Shown: in pieces, positions 46,004 to 55,643 of the stretch
Layout of the letters: each line of letters begins with the position of its first letter
Numbering within the stretch: position 1 is the stretch's first letter
Assembly (NCBI RefSeq): GCF_021353265.1
Contig: NZ_JAJTWU010000007.1
Location: 366,665 to 430,664 of the forward strand
Length of the DNA stretch: 64,000 nucleotides
Direction of reading: 5' to 3'
From: Pelomonas cellulosilytica
Lineage (GTDB): Bacteria; Pseudomonadota; Gammaproteobacteria; Burkholderiales; Burkholderiaceae_C
Translations under genes and position numbers: made by a program
The notes under the pieces: model-generated
The model's input: the letters and a program-made list of their open reading frames with translations, nothing else
Told to the model about the DNA's origin: nothing
Database searches by the model: none

Positions 46004-49000
46004 ATGACGAAAACGCAACACGGCCCCGCCACCCGGCGTGCGGCCACCCACGGGGCGCTGGCACTCACCGTGCTGGCGGGGCTGGTGAGCCAGGCCTATG
46101 CACAGCAACAGGCCGCCGACCCCAAGCAGACGCAGCAGCTGGACACGGTGGTGGTCAGCGGCTTCCGTAGCTCGCTGGCAGCTTCGGCCCGCGAAAAGCG
46201 CGACACCGTCGGCCTGTCCGACTCGATCCACGCCGAAGACATCGGCAAGTTCCCCGACAACAACCTCGCCGAGTCCATCTCGCGCGTGCCGGGCGTGCAG
46301 GTGAACCGTGACATCACCGGCGAAGGCCTGAACATCCAGGTCCGCGGCCTGGGTTCCAACTTCACTCGCATCCTGCTGAACGGCGCGCCGATCGCCTCGG
46401 CCGGCACCAGCGGCGGCAGCGCCTCCAACGCCAACCGCGAGGTCGACCTCGACTTCCTGCCGGGCGACCTGTTCTCGCGCGTCACCGTCTCCAAGAGCCC
46501 CACGGCCGGACTGCTCGAAGGCGCCATCGCCGGCGTCGTCGACATGCGCACCGCCCGCCCGTTCGACAAGCAGGGCACGCGTGGCGTGCTGAAGCTGCAG
46601 GTCGCCAAGAACGACCCGGCCAATCAACCCAGCACCCGCGGTACCGCGCTGTTCAGCACGACCTTCGGCGACACCTTCGGCGTGCTGGCCGGCTTCTCGT
46701 TCGCCCGCAACCGCGTCGCCACCCGGGGCTTCGAGGTCGGTTACGTGCAGGACTGGATCACGCCGCGCTTGGCCAACCCCTCGCAATCGGGCATCACCAA
46801 CAGCACCGCCGGCACGACGGCAGGTGCGTGGGGCATCCCGACGACCGTGCCGGCCGCGGCCGCTGGCACCTACACCGTCGGCGGCGTGACGCAGACGCTG
46901 ACCGCCGGCCAGACCATCGACGCCGCGCTGCTGAAGTCGCTGAACCCCGGCGCCTCCATCCAGCAGCTGGACAACGGCTACGTCCCCCGCCTGCCGCGCC
47001 CTGTCAACTTCGAGGGCCAGCGCGACCGCCTGAACGGCCTGCTGAGCGTCGAATTCCGTCCGACCGAAGACTTCGACGGCTACATCGACCTGCTGCTGGG
47101 CAGCAAGACGAACAAGCAAGAGCGCTCGGACTTCAACATCAGCGTGCGCAACAGCGGCGTCATCCCGATGGGCATGACTTACGACCGCACCGACTGCGGC
47201 AACTACTGTTTCGCCACCGGCGGCACGTTCCTTAACTCCGTCGGTTTCCTTGAATGGCGCCGCATGGACGAGAACACCCACTCGACCTCGCTGACGCCGG
47301 GCTTCGAATGGCGCATCACAGACAAGTGGACGCTGACCGCTCAGGGCAACATGGCCCGCAGCGGCTTCAAGCGCCTGGCCCCGACGTTGCTGATCCCGAC
47401 CAACGCCGCGACGCCATTCACGACGACGATCGGCCACAACGGCGACTTCCCGGTCTACACGCCCAGCATCGACGCGAACGACCCGAAGAACTTCGGCTGG
47501 TACACCGGCGGCCCGACCGCCGTGACGGCCTCGATCAACGGCGAGGGCCGCGACATCAACACCCGCGGCGCGCGCTGGAACCTGGCCTGGGGTGACGAGA
47601 AGTTCACTGTCAAGGGCGGCATGGCCTATGACACCTACCTGCGCAAGATCACCGGCATGGGCGACGACGGGCGCTGGGCCAACATCGCCTGCGGTGGCAA
47701 CCTGAACTTCCAGATGCTGGCGCCCAACAACACCGGCCCCAACACCTGCAACGGCAGCATCACCGCCGCCAACGCCGCCGCCACCAACCCAATGACGCAG
47801 TTCCCCGGCTACGGCACCGGCTGGACCGCCGGCAAGCCGCCGCTGGCCTATCTGGGCTCCGCGGTGCCCGACATGTCCAAGTACCTGGTTCCGGGTCGCC
47901 TGGGCTTCGTCAATCTTGACTGGGCACGCTTCGCCGACGCAACCCATTACTACGACCTCGCCAACAACCTGATCCCGGCGACGGGCAACGGCTTCAGCGG
48001 CGTGTCGGCCCAGCGCTTCGGCGAAAACGTGTTCGGCTCGTACATCGAGGTGTCCGGCCAAACGCGTATCTTCGACCGCCTGCTGCGTTATGACGTGGGT
48101 CTGCGCCACACGCACGCGTCGCAGATCATCGGCGTGTTCGCCAGCACGCCCGACCCGCGCACGACGGCGCTGCCGGACGGCGGCACGACCAATGCCAGCC
48201 AGGGCGCGCGCTACCCGGCCCTGGTCACGGAGACCGCGGCCACGTCCTCGTACAACAGCAACCTGCCGAGCGGCACGGTGGCCTACAACGTCGCCGACGA
48301 CATGATCGTGCGCGCCGCGGCGTCCAAGTCCATCACCCGCGCCAACCCCAGCGACCTGCGTCCGCTGACGTTGACGGTCAACGACGTGGCCTTCCAGCTC
48401 GTCTCGGCCACCAACCCCAACCTCAAGCCGTTCGAGTCCAAGAACCTCGACCTCGGCTGGGAGTGGTACACGGACAAGAAGGGCAGCTACATGGCTGCGG
48501 CCTTCTTCAAGAAGGACATCAAGAACTTCCCGCGCACCGTGACGCAGCAACTGACGCTGACGGAGATCCGCCAGATCTACGGCGCCAACAGCATCACCTA
48601 TGCCGCCGGCAGCCAGGCCGAGACGATCGTCAACGCCAGTGGCGGCCCCGACAAGCACCTGATGACGCTGAGTCAGCCCGTCAACACGAACGACGTCATG
48701 AAGCTCAAGGGTTGGGAGCTGACCTGGTCGCAGTCGCTGGACCGCTGGCTGCCGTGGAACGGCTTCGGCTTTGTCACGAACTACACCCGCACGCTGCAGG
48801 ACCCGGGCACCAGCGGCCAGGTGCCGATCGGCGTCTCGCCCTACACGGCCAACCTGACGGTGTACTTCGAGAACAGCCGAGGCTCCATCCGCCTGAGCAA
48901 CAACTACCAGGCGCAGAGCTCGTTCGACACGATGGCCTCCGACGGCAACAACGCCTTCCGCCTCATCAAGGCCAACCGAGCGCTGTTCGTGATGGACCTG

Positions 49001-49177
49001 TCCACGCGCCTGGAAATCGGCGACTGGGTGGGCTGGAAGAAGGGCGTCTCGATCAACTTCGACGTGGCCAACCTCGGCGCGGCCAAGCAGAAGTCATTCG
49101 TGCAGGAAGAGTACGCGACGCGCACGTACTGGGATCCGGGCCGCACGTACCAGATCACCGGCCAGATGAAGTTCTGA
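46004..49177 (+). CDS. TonB-dependent receptor for carbohydrate uptake
   Basis: This 1057-residue outer-membrane receptor has a signal peptide ending ...LVSQAYAQ, a TonB-box-like segment LDTVVVSGFRSSL (~residues 43-55), a plug domain (SDSIHAEDIGKFPDNNLAES, RVPGVQVNRDITGEG, IQVRGLGSNFTRILLNG) and a 22-strand barrel ending in ...YQITGQMKF with a terminal Phe. This sequence style is the Xanthomonas/Caulobacter type used for plant-polysaccharide oligomers. The ATG at 46004 follows AGGAG. Neighbouring GH43 genes suggest arabinoxylan or arabinan oligosaccharides as cargo. A strong terminator follows. Confidence 0.93.
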   Translation: MTKTQHGPATRRAATHGALALTVLAGLVSQAYAQQQAADPKQTQQLDTVVVSGFRSSLAASAREKRDTVGLSDSIHAEDIGKFPDNNLAESISRVPGVQVNRDITGEGLNIQVRGLGSNFTRILLNGAPIASAGTSGGSASNANREVDLDFLPGDLFSRVTVSKSPTAGLLEGAIAGVVDMRTARPFDKQGTRGVLKLQVAKNDPANQPSTRGTALFSTTFGDTFGVLAGFSFARNRVATRGFEVGYVQDWITPRLANPSQSGITNSTAGTTAGAWGIPTTVPAAAAGTYTVGGVTQTLTAGQTIDAALLKSLNPGASIQQLDNGYVPRLPRPVNFEGQRDRLNGLLSVEFRPTEDFDGYIDLLLGSKTNKQERSDFNISVRNSGVIPMGMTYDRTDCGNYCFATGGTFLNSVGFLEWRRMDENTHSTSLTPGFEWRITDKWTLTAQGNMARSGFKRLAPTLLIPTNAATPFTTTIGHNGDFPVYTPSIDANDPKNFGWYTGGPTAVTASINGEGRDINTRGARWNLAWGDEKFTVKGGMAYDTYLRKITGMGDDGRWANIACGGNLNFQMLAPNNTGPNTCNGSITAANAAATNPMTQFPGYGTGWTAGKPPLAYLGSAVPDMSKYLVPGRLGFVNLDWARFADATHYYDLANNLIPATGNGFSGVSAQRFGENVFGSYIEVSGQTRIFDRLLRYDVGLRHTHASQIIGVFASTPDPRTTALPDGGTTNASQGARYPALVTETAATSSYNSNLPSGTVAYNVADDMIVRAAASKSITRANPSDLRPLTLTVNDVAFQLVSATNPNLKPFESKNLDLGWEWYTDKKGSYMAAAFFKKDIKNFPRTVTQQLTLTEIRQIYGANSITYAAGSQAETIVNASGGPDKHLMTLSQPVNTNDVMKLKGWELTWSQSLDRWLPWNGFGFVTNYTRTLQDPGTSGQVPIGVSPYTANLTVYFENSRGSIRLSNNYQAQSSFDTMASDGNNAFRLIKANRALFVMDLSTRLEIGDWVGWKKGVSINFDVANLGAAKQKSFVQEEYATRTYWDPGRTYQITGQMKF

Positions 49178-49203
49178 TCGGGCTCGGTCCACGACCCTCA
49201 GCA

Positions 49204-49228
49204 GGGCCGGCTCGCGCCGGCCCTTTTT
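49204..49228 (+). terminator. Rho-independent terminator
   Basis: GGGCCGGC (49204-49211) and GCCGGCCC (49216-49223) form a perfect 8-bp stem with a TCGC loop, followed by five T (49224-49228). It lies 26 nt after the receptor stop and separates the receptor transcript from the next GH43 gene, unless read-through occurs. Confidence 0.9.
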
Positions 49229-49272
49229 CATTCCCGGCGCCGCGGCCTGCGGCGCCCATCTCTCCCCTCGAC

Positions 49273-50637
49273 ATGACACGCATCGCCGTCCGCTGGGCTG
49301 CCCGCATCACGTTCGCCGCCTCCGCGCTGCTGCCGCTCGCACCTGCCATGGCCGCAAACCCCATCGTCCAGACGATCTACACGGCCGACCCGGCGCCCCT
49401 CGTGCATGGTGGTCGCGTCTATGTCTACGTCGGTCACGACGAAGGCGACCGCAAGTTCTTCGACATGCGCGACTGGCATGTGCTGTCGTCCACCGACATG
49501 GTCAACTGGACGGACCACGGCGCACGTCTGTCGCTGCAGGACTTCCGCTGGGCGAAGAAGCACGCCTGGGCCGGCCACACGATCGAGCGCGACGGCCAGT
49601 TCTTCTGGTACGTGCCGGTCGAGCAGGCCAGCGGCGGCATGGCCATCGGCGTGGCCGTAGGTCCCACGCCGCTGGGTCCCTTCAAGGACGCACTCGGCAA
49701 GCCGCTCGTGTTCGATAGGCAGGGCGACATCGACCCCGCCGCCTTCCTCGACAACGACGGCCAGGCCTACCTCGTCTGGGGCAATCCGACCTACAAATGG
49801 GTCAGGCTCAACCGCGACATGCTGTCGTTCGACACGACGGTGGGCGATAGTGGCGTCATGCGCCATCCGATGACGGTCGAGGCCTTCGGCGCGCGCGCCA
49901 AGCCCGACCGCGCCACCGCCTACGAAGAGGCGCCGTGGATCTACAAGCGCGGCTCGCGCTACTACCTCTTCTACGCTGCCGGACCCATACCGGAGCACCT
50001 CGCCTACGCCACCGGTCCGAGCCCGACGGGTCCCTGGACCTACGGCGGCGTCGTCATGAAGACGCAGGGCGGCAGCTTCACCAACCACCCCGGCGTTGTC
50101 GATTTCCACGGCCGAACCTATCTCTTCTATCACGATGGCAGCCTGCCCGGCGGTGGCGGCTTCTCACGCTCGGTCTGCGTGGATGAGCTGCAGTTCAACG
50201 CCGACGGCAGCATCGTGCCACTGGACATGAGCCGTACCGGACCCGAGCCCGTCGCGCACCTGGACCCGTATGCCCGCGTCGAGGGTGAGACCATGGCCTG
50301 GTCCGTCGACCTGAAGACGACGCGCGACAGCGAGCGCATCGCCGTCACCGCCACACAGGCGGGTGGCTACCTGCAGCTGCGCAGCGTGGACTTCGGCGAT
50401 CAGCCCGCACGGCGCGTCGCCGCGCTGCTGCGGGCGGCGCAGCCCGGTCGCATCGAACTGCACCTGGGCCGCGTGGACGGCCCCATCATCGGCACGCTCA
50501 CGACCGCTGCCACCGGCAGTGGCTGGAAGACCGCCTCAACCAGCGTGGACCGCGTAACCGGCGTGCACGACCTCTTCCTCGTGTTCCGCGGCGACGGCGC
50601 GCTGCCCGAGCTGGACCACTGGCAACTCCAGCGCTGA
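49273..50637 (+). CDS. Secreted GH43 enzyme with C-terminal CBM6-like domain
   Basis: This 454-residue protein has a signal peptide (ITFAASALLPLAPAMAA). The GH43 blade motifs are IYTADPAPLVHGGRVYVYVG (Asp), GDIDPAAFLDNDGQAYLVWG (Asp) and YEEAPWIYKRGSRYYLFYA (Glu). After ~residue 320 a CBM6-like sandwich follows (YLQLRSVDFGDQPARRVAAL, RIELHLGRVDGPIIGTL, TGVHDLFLVFRG). This architecture is typical of arabinoxylan arabinofuranohydrolases and some xylosidases. It lies 96 nt after the receptor gene, beyond a terminator. Confidence 0.9.
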   Translation: MTRIAVRWAARITFAASALLPLAPAMAANPIVQTIYTADPAPLVHGGRVYVYVGHDEGDRKFFDMRDWHVLSSTDMVNWTDHGARLSLQDFRWAKKHAWAGHTIERDGQFFWYVPVEQASGGMAIGVAVGPTPLGPFKDALGKPLVFDRQGDIDPAAFLDNDGQAYLVWGNPTYKWVRLNRDMLSFDTTVGDSGVMRHPMTVEAFGARAKPDRATAYEEAPWIYKRGSRYYLFYAAGPIPEHLAYATGPSPTGPWTYGGVVMKTQGGSFTNHPGVVDFHGRTYLFYHDGSLPGGGGFSRSVCVDELQFNADGSIVPLDMSRTGPEPVAHLDPYARVEGETMAWSVDLKTTRDSERIAVTATQAGGYLQLRSVDFGDQPARRVAALLRAAQPGRIELHLGRVDGPIIGTLTTAATGSGWKTASTSVDRVTGVHDLFLVFRGDGALPELDHWQLQR

Positions 50638-50722
50638 CAGCCGACGCCCATCGCCCGGTGCGTCGAAACCCTGGCCCGTCACCGGCGCCAGGTCGCCGTC
50701 TCCCAACCGCGGCCCGGCCGTG

Positions 50723-51826
50723 TCAGCCGCGCATCGCCAGGCCGGGCCGGGGGGACAGCGACGCACGGGCCCGCTTGCGCGGTGCCGCGTCGGACTGGCG
50801 CCGCACCAGCTCGCAGCCCATCTGCACGCCACGCGGCTGGAACGGCGCGCCCGCACGGCGCGCCTTGACCTGCTCTACCAGCATGCTGATCGAGCTCGCC
50901 GCCATCGCCCGGATGGGCTGGCGGATCGTCGTCAGCTCGGGCCGGCTGCTGGTCGCGATCGGCGTGTCGTCGCAGCCGACGACGGTCAGGTCCGCCGGCA
51001 CGTCGATGCCCAACTGATGGGCCATGGAGATCGTCGCCGCGGCCATGTCGTCATTGCTGGCGAAGATTGCCGTCGGCCGCTGCGCGCGGTGCAGCAGCGT
51101 CTCGGCGGCCATCAGGCCCGAGTTGTACGTAAACAGGCCCGGCACGACGAGCTCGTCCGGTGCCGCGAGCCCGGCGTTGCGCATCGCCTCCCGGAAGCCG
51201 GCCAGGCGCGACTCCGTGGCGCTGTGCGTTGCACTGCCGGTGATGAAGCCGATGCGCTCGTGCCCGAGCGCGATGAGGTGCTCGGTCATTCGCATCGCCG
51301 CGCCGTGGTGGTCCACGCCGACGGCATTGACCCGCTCATCCATGCGCCCCGGCGCCACCAGCATGACCGCCAGGCCCTTGGCTAGCACGGTGTCGACCAG
51401 CGGCGCATGGTCGCTCAGCGGCGGCGCCACGACGACTGCATCCAGCCCGCCCATCAGGAAGGCATCCGCGCTCGTCACGCCGCGCTGCTGGTCCACCCAT
51501 TCCACGAGCAGCTGCGCGCCATTGGCGCTGGCCTCGTTGATGAGGCCGATGAGGAACTCGCTCAGGTAGCCCGCGCTGGGGTTGCTGTAGAGCACGCCGA
51601 TGCGGATGGGCTCCAGTTCCATGATGCGGCGCGCGCCATGCTGGGGCAGATACCTCAGCTCGGCGATGGCAGCCAGCACACGCTCGCGCGTGGCCGCCTT
51701 CACCGCGGACTCGCCGTTGACGACCCGGGACACCGTCATCGCCGACACGCCGGCCAGACGCGCCACGTCGGCCAGCGTCGGCGGCTTGTCGGGCGCCGCC
51801 TGCCTCGCTTTGAAGTGATCCACCAT
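50723..51826 (-). CDS. LacI-family transcriptional regulator
   Basis: This 367-residue protein has a classical LacI helix-turn-helix (TLADVARLAGVSAMTVSRVVNGESAV, ~residues 17-42), a hinge and an effector domain (IRIGVLYSNPSAGYLSEFLIG, VGVDHHGAAMRMTEHLIALGHERIGF, ASNDDMAAATISMAHQLG). It converges with the CBM6 enzyme gene and is divergent from the GH43 gene at 52152, with two LacI-type sites in the gap. The C-terminal 25 residues are Arg-rich and atypical. Confidence 0.92.
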   Translation of the reverse strand: MVDHFKARQAAPDKPPTLADVARLAGVSAMTVSRVVNGESAVKAATRERVLAAIAELRYLPQHGARRIMELEPIRIGVLYSNPSAGYLSEFLIGLINEASANGAQLLVEWVDQQRGVTSADAFLMGGLDAVVVAPPLSDHAPLVDTVLAKGLAVMLVAPGRMDERVNAVGVDHHGAAMRMTEHLIALGHERIGFITGSATHSATESRLAGFREAMRNAGLAAPDELVVPGLFTYNSGLMAAETLLHRAQRPTAIFASNDDMAAATISMAHQLGIDVPADLTVVGCDDTPIATSSRPELTTIRQPIRAMAASSISMLVEQVKARRAGAPFQPRGVQMGCELVRRQSDAAPRKRARASLSPRPGLAMRG

Positions 51827-51838
51827 GTTGAACGATAT

Positions 51839-51853
51839 TAACGACAGCGTTTA
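51839..51853. promoter_or_regulatory. Possible autoregulatory site of the second lacI gene
   Basis: AACG (51840-51843) and CGTT (51848-51851) form an inverted repeat in TAACGACAGCGTTTA, 13 nt before the lacI start. It differs from the TGnnAnCG type seen elsewhere, so its assignment is weak. Confidence 0.35.
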
Positions 51854-52106
51854 CCTCGGCAGGGAGGCGCGGGACGGATTGAGGCCACCGATACCGGCGG
51901 CGACATGGCTTCGGGCGAATTCATGATTGGGCTAACAAGCCGCCGTTGCTAGCATCGCGCGGGCCAGGCGCTCATTGAACCCGCATCGGCTGCCGGCCGC
52001 CACCCCATTCACCCTCATTCGTGCCATGTCCTACGGGGAAAAATAGCCTCGTGGTGATGCGGTGCGCGGGCGCGGATCCACACACGCCCGCAGCGGCCCG
52101 CGCAAT

Positions 52107-52120
52107 TGATATCGCTATCA
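52107..52120. promoter_or_regulatory. LacI-type operator before the GH43 gene
   Basis: TGATATCGCTATCA fully matches the LacI-family pattern TGnnAnCGnTnnCA and is an inverted repeat apart from the central bases. It lies 31 nt before the GH43 start, in the promoter/leader position expected for a repressor site. Confidence 0.68.
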
Positions 52121-52151
52121 TCAATAACGCAACAAAGAGACGGAGACCTGC

Positions 52152-53834
52152 TTGAAAACCATTGCCCCACGCGCACGACGGCTTGCCGCTGCCCTGGTGA
52201 CCGCCCTGCCCTGCCTGCATGTCGCGGCGCAGGCGACTGCCCCTGACACCACGTCGGTGCGCCCGCCGGCCCCGGTCCGGGCGCAGGCCATGCCGGCCAC
52301 GTTCAGCAACCCGGTCGTCAGCGGCTTCGCGTCGGACCCGAGCGTGTGCCGTGTCGGTAGCGACTTCTATCTCGTCACCAGCACCTTCGAGTACCTGCCG
52401 GGGCTGCCGATTTATCACAGCCGCGACCTCGTGCACTGGCGCCTCATCGGCAATGCGCTGTCGCGCGACACGCAAATCAACTTCACTGGCCGCAAGAGCT
52501 CCAAAGCGATCTTCGCGCCGACGATACGCTGCGAAGGCGGACGCTTCTACATCGTCACGACCGACGTCGATGGCATCGGCAACTTCTTCATCACCGCCAC
52601 CGACCCGGCGGGCGAATGGTCCGACCCGGTGCGCCTGCCGGAAAACGTCTTCGGCATGGACCCGTCGTTCTTCTTCGACGATGACGGCACCGTTTACTAC
52701 ACGCGCCACGGCGGCGGCCGCAACGGCGGCGTCTATCAGGCGCGGGTGGACCTGAAGGCGGGCAAGCTGCTGGAGGAGCCTCGCCTCGTCTGGAGCGGCA
52801 TGGGCGGCATCTGGCCCGAGGGACCGCACCTCTACAAGCGTAACGGCTGGTACTACCTGATGATTGCCGAGGGCGGCACATCGTATGACCACCGCATCAC
52901 GATGGCCCGTTCGCGCTCGCCCTGGGGCCCGTTCGAGCCGCATCCGAACAACCCGGTGCTGACGCACCGCGACCTGCCTGACCATCGCTTGCAGGCGCTG
53001 GGCCATGCCGACCTCGTCACGACGCCGCAGGGCGAGTGGTGGGCCACGCTGCTGGCGATCCGCCCGCAGGCCGTGGCCGGCGGCCGGCACCACCACATCG
53101 GCCGCGAGACGCTGCTGGCGCCGGTGCACTGGCGCGAGGACGGCTGGCCAGAGTTCGGCCAGAACGGCACGCTGGCCGAGCCCCAGCCCACGCGCGGCCT
53201 GCCGGGCTGGGCACCGTGGCCCGAGCCGCCGGTGCGCGAGACCTTCGCAGCCGACCGCAAGCTTTCGCCACACTGGGCCTTCCTGCGCACGCTGGCCAAG
53301 GACCGCTGGTCTCTGACCGAGCGGCCCGGCCAACTGCGCCTGATCGGCGCACGCACCGGGCTGGACGTCATCGGCACGCCGGCCTTCGTCGGCCGGCGCC
53401 AGGAGCGGCTGAACCAGCGCTTCGCGACCGAGGTGGACTTCCACCCCACGGCCGACGGCGACGCCGCCGGCGTGGCGCTACGCATGAACGAGTCGCACCA
53501 CGCACTGCTGCGCGTGACCGGCGGATCGGAGCGGCGCGTCGAGTGCCTGCAGCAGCTGGCCGGCCAGCCGCGCGTGCTGGCCAGCGCCGCCGTGCCGGCG
53601 GCCGCGCTGCAGCTGCAGGTGCTGGCCACGCCGGCCCAGTACACGCTGTCGTGGAAGGCCACGGGCGCCACCACGGGCTGGCAGACGCTGTGCAGCATCC
53701 CGACCTACCAGCTGTCTACCGAGACTTCGAGCGGCTTCACCGGCGTCTACATGGGCCTCTACGCGTTCAGCGCGACGGACAAGCCCGCCACGGCCGACTT
53801 CGGCTGGGTGGACTTCGAGGCGCTGGGCGACTGA
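52152..53834 (+). CDS. Secreted GH43 beta-xylosidase-like enzyme
   Basis: This 560-residue protein starts at a TTG (52152), supported by GGAG six bases upstream and by a signal peptide immediately behind it (RRLAAALVTALPCLHVAAQA). GH43 motifs are SGFASDPSVCRVGSDFYLVT (Asp), FGMDPSFFFDDDGTVYYTRH (Asp) and WPEGPHLYKRNGWYYLMIAE (Glu). The C-terminal ~200 residues are the beta-xylosidase concanavalin-like domain (LTERPGQLRLIGARTGLD, RFATEVDFHPTADGDAAG). Likely role: beta-D-xylosidase/alpha-L-arabinofuranosidase. Confidence 0.92.
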   Translation: MKTIAPRARRLAAALVTALPCLHVAAQATAPDTTSVRPPAPVRAQAMPATFSNPVVSGFASDPSVCRVGSDFYLVTSTFEYLPGLPIYHSRDLVHWRLIGNALSRDTQINFTGRKSSKAIFAPTIRCEGGRFYIVTTDVDGIGNFFITATDPAGEWSDPVRLPENVFGMDPSFFFDDDGTVYYTRHGGGRNGGVYQARVDLKAGKLLEEPRLVWSGMGGIWPEGPHLYKRNGWYYLMIAEGGTSYDHRITMARSRSPWGPFEPHPNNPVLTHRDLPDHRLQALGHADLVTTPQGEWWATLLAIRPQAVAGGRHHHIGRETLLAPVHWREDGWPEFGQNGTLAEPQPTRGLPGWAPWPEPPVRETFAADRKLSPHWAFLRTLAKDRWSLTERPGQLRLIGARTGLDVIGTPAFVGRRQERLNQRFATEVDFHPTADGDAAGVALRMNESHHALLRVTGGSERRVECLQQLAGQPRVLASAAVPAAALQLQVLATPAQYTLSWKATGATTGWQTLCSIPTYQLSTETSSGFTGVYMGLYAFSATDKPATADFGWVDFEALGD

Positions 53835-53867
53835 CCGGGCGGCCCAGCCGGCACCACGGCGCGGCGG

Positions 53868-54947
53868 CTACATCAGCGCCGCGCCCTTGACCTGCGCGAA
53901 CAGCGCCTCGCCCGGCTGAAGTACGAGCGCATCGAGGCTGCGGCGCGTGATGCGGGCCAGCAGGTGCACGGCCGGGCCGGCATCGCCCGGCATGACGCGC
54001 AGACGCAGCAGCGCGGTGCTCGCCTCGATCTGCAGGCTGTCCAGCACGACGGGCAGCGCGTTCAACAGGCTGCTCTGCTGCGGCGCGTGGCGGGCCACGC
54101 TGACGTCACGCGCCAGCACGCGCGCCCGCACGCGCCCGCCCACCGGCACGGCGGCGGCACCGAGCCACAGACCGCTGCCGGCAAAGCCGATGCGCGTGAG
54201 ACCGTAGGCCTGGTCGTGCGCCGCGACGGCCGCCTCGACGACGACGCCGGCTTCGTCATGCCGGGACAGCGGTAGGTCAGTGCGCGCCAGCAGCTCCAGC
54301 AGCGGGCCGGCGGCCTGCACGCGGCCCTCGGCCATCAGCACGAGATGGTCAGCCAGCCGCGCGGCCTCCTCCAGCGCATGCGTGACGAGCACCACCGGCA
54401 GTGCCAGCTCGCGGTGCAGCCGCTCCAGGTAGGGCAGGATCTCTGCCTTACGCGCCGGGTCCAGCGCGGCCAGCGGCTCGTCCATCAGCAGCAGGCGTGG
54501 GCCGGTGGCCAGTGCGCGCGCGATGGCCACGCGCTGGCGCTCGCCGCCGGATAGCGTCGCCGGCCGTCGCTGCATCAGCGCACCGATGCCCAGCAACTCG
54601 ATGACGGCCTCCGGTGCGATGCGTGCGGCATCCGCGCCGGCGCGACGCCGCCCATAGGCCAGGTTGGCTGCCACGTCCAGGTGCGGGAATAACGCGGCCT
54701 CCTGGATGACATAACCCAGCGGCCGGCGGTGCGTGGGCAGGAAGACACGGGCGCCGTCGTCCTGCCAGACCTGCCCGTCAACGACGATGCGGCCCGCCGC
54801 GCGCTCCAGACCGGCCAGCGCGCGCAGCACGGTCGTCTTGCCGCAGCCCGACGGTCCGAACAGCACGCTGACGCCCTGGCCGGGCAGCGCCAGATCGACC
54901 GACAGGTGAAAGCCGCGCCGCGGCAGCGCCAGCCGCAGCTCGATCAC
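53868..54947 (-). CDS. modC: Molybdate ABC transporter ATP-binding protein
   Basis: This 359-residue protein has Walker A GPSGCGKTT (~residues 30-38), signature LSGGERQRVAIARAL and Walker B LLLMDEPLAALD. The C-terminus carries a single TOBE domain for oxyanion sensing (SLLNALPVVLDSLQIEASTA, MPGDAGPAVHLLARI). The GTG start at 54947 follows GGAGG and overlaps the modB stop (GTGA). It energises molybdate import with ModA and ModB. Confidence 0.94.
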   Translation of the reverse strand: MIELRLALPRRGFHLSVDLALPGQGVSVLFGPSGCGKTTVLRALAGLERAAGRIVVDGQVWQDDGARVFLPTHRRPLGYVIQEAALFPHLDVAANLAYGRRRAGADAARIAPEAVIELLGIGALMQRRPATLSGGERQRVAIARALATGPRLLLMDEPLAALDPARKAEILPYLERLHRELALPVVLVTHALEEAARLADHLVLMAEGRVQAAGPLLELLARTDLPLSRHDEAGVVVEAAVAAHDQAYGLTRIGFAGSGLWLGAAAVPVGGRVRARVLARDVSVARHAPQQSSLLNALPVVLDSLQIEASTALLRLRVMPGDAGPAVHLLARITRRSLDALVLQPGEALFAQVKGAALM

Positions 54948-55639
54948 GTGCCCGCCTCCACGCCGTCCACCTGCGCGGCGCGGCGCCGGTTGGCGATGTG
55001 CAGCGTCAGCAGCACCAGCAGCGCGAAAGCCACCATGCCGGCCGCCAGCCGATGCGCGGCGGCGAAGTCGGTCGCCTCGACATGCTCGTAGAGCGCCACC
55101 GACAGCACGCGCGTCTGGCCCGGGATGTTGCCGCCGATCATCAGGACTACGCCGAACTCGCCCACCGTGTGCGCAAAACCCAGCACGCCCGCCGTGACGA
55201 AGCCGGGCCGAGCCAGCGGCAGCGCTATCGTCACGAAGCGGTCCCACGGCCCGGCGCGCAGCGTGGCCGCGGCCTCCAGCGCGCGGGCCGGCACCGCCTC
55301 GAAGGCCTGCTGCAGCGGCTGCACGACGAAGGGCAGCGAGTACAGCACCGAGGCCACGACCAGCCCCGGGAACGTGAAAGGCAGCCGACCGAGGCCCAGC
55401 CAGGTCGTGAACTGGCCGACCGGCCCGTGCGGCCCCATCGTGACAAGCAGATAGAAGCCCAGCACCGACGGTGGCAGCACCAGTGGCAGCGCGACGATGG
55501 AAGCCACGAGCGGCTTGGCGGCCGAACGGGTGCGCGCCAGCCACCACGCCAGCGGCGTGCCAACGAGCATCAGCAACAGCGTCGCCAGCGATGCCAACTC
55601 GGCGGTGAGGCGGACGGCGATCCAGTCGTCGGCGCTCAA
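54944..55639 (-). CDS. modB: Molybdate ABC transporter permease
   Basis: This 231-residue inner-membrane protein has five to six hydrophobic segments, the PLVLPPSVLGFYLLV motif characteristic of ModB, and the EAA loop EAAATLRAGPWDRFVTIALPLA. The start is a TTG at 55639, chosen because AAGGAG lies eight bases upstream and the encoded MSADDWIAVRLTAELA is the usual beginning. It starts four bases after modA and overlaps modC. Confidence 0.94.
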   Translation of the reverse strand: MSADDWIAVRLTAELASLATLLLMLVGTPLAWWLARTRSAAKPLVASIVALPLVLPPSVLGFYLLVTMGPHGPVGQFTTWLGLGRLPFTFPGLVVASVLYSLPFVVQPLQQAFEAVPARALEAAATLRAGPWDRFVTIALPLARPGFVTAGVLGFAHTVGEFGVVLMIGGNIPGQTRVLSVALYEHVEATDFAAAHRLAAGMVAFALLVLLTLHIANRRRAAQVDGVEAGT

Positions 55640-55643
55640 GCGC

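Larger units (their letters stand above)
51827..52151. other. 325-bp divergent intergenic region with two operator-like sites
   Basis: There is no gene in this stretch. It separates the leftward lacI gene from the rightward GH43 gene and holds one inverted repeat near each gene (51839-51853 and 52107-52120). A CTAACAA half-site (51940-51946) matches the half-site before the TonB receptor. No clear -35/-10 pair stands out. Confidence 0.6.

Noticed and set aside
45875..48658. 927-codon open frame on the - strand opposite the TonB receptor gene
   Set aside because: Antisense shadow of the receptor gene with Gly/Val/Arg/Asp-rich, domain-less product. The receptor on the + strand has signal peptide, plug and barrel.
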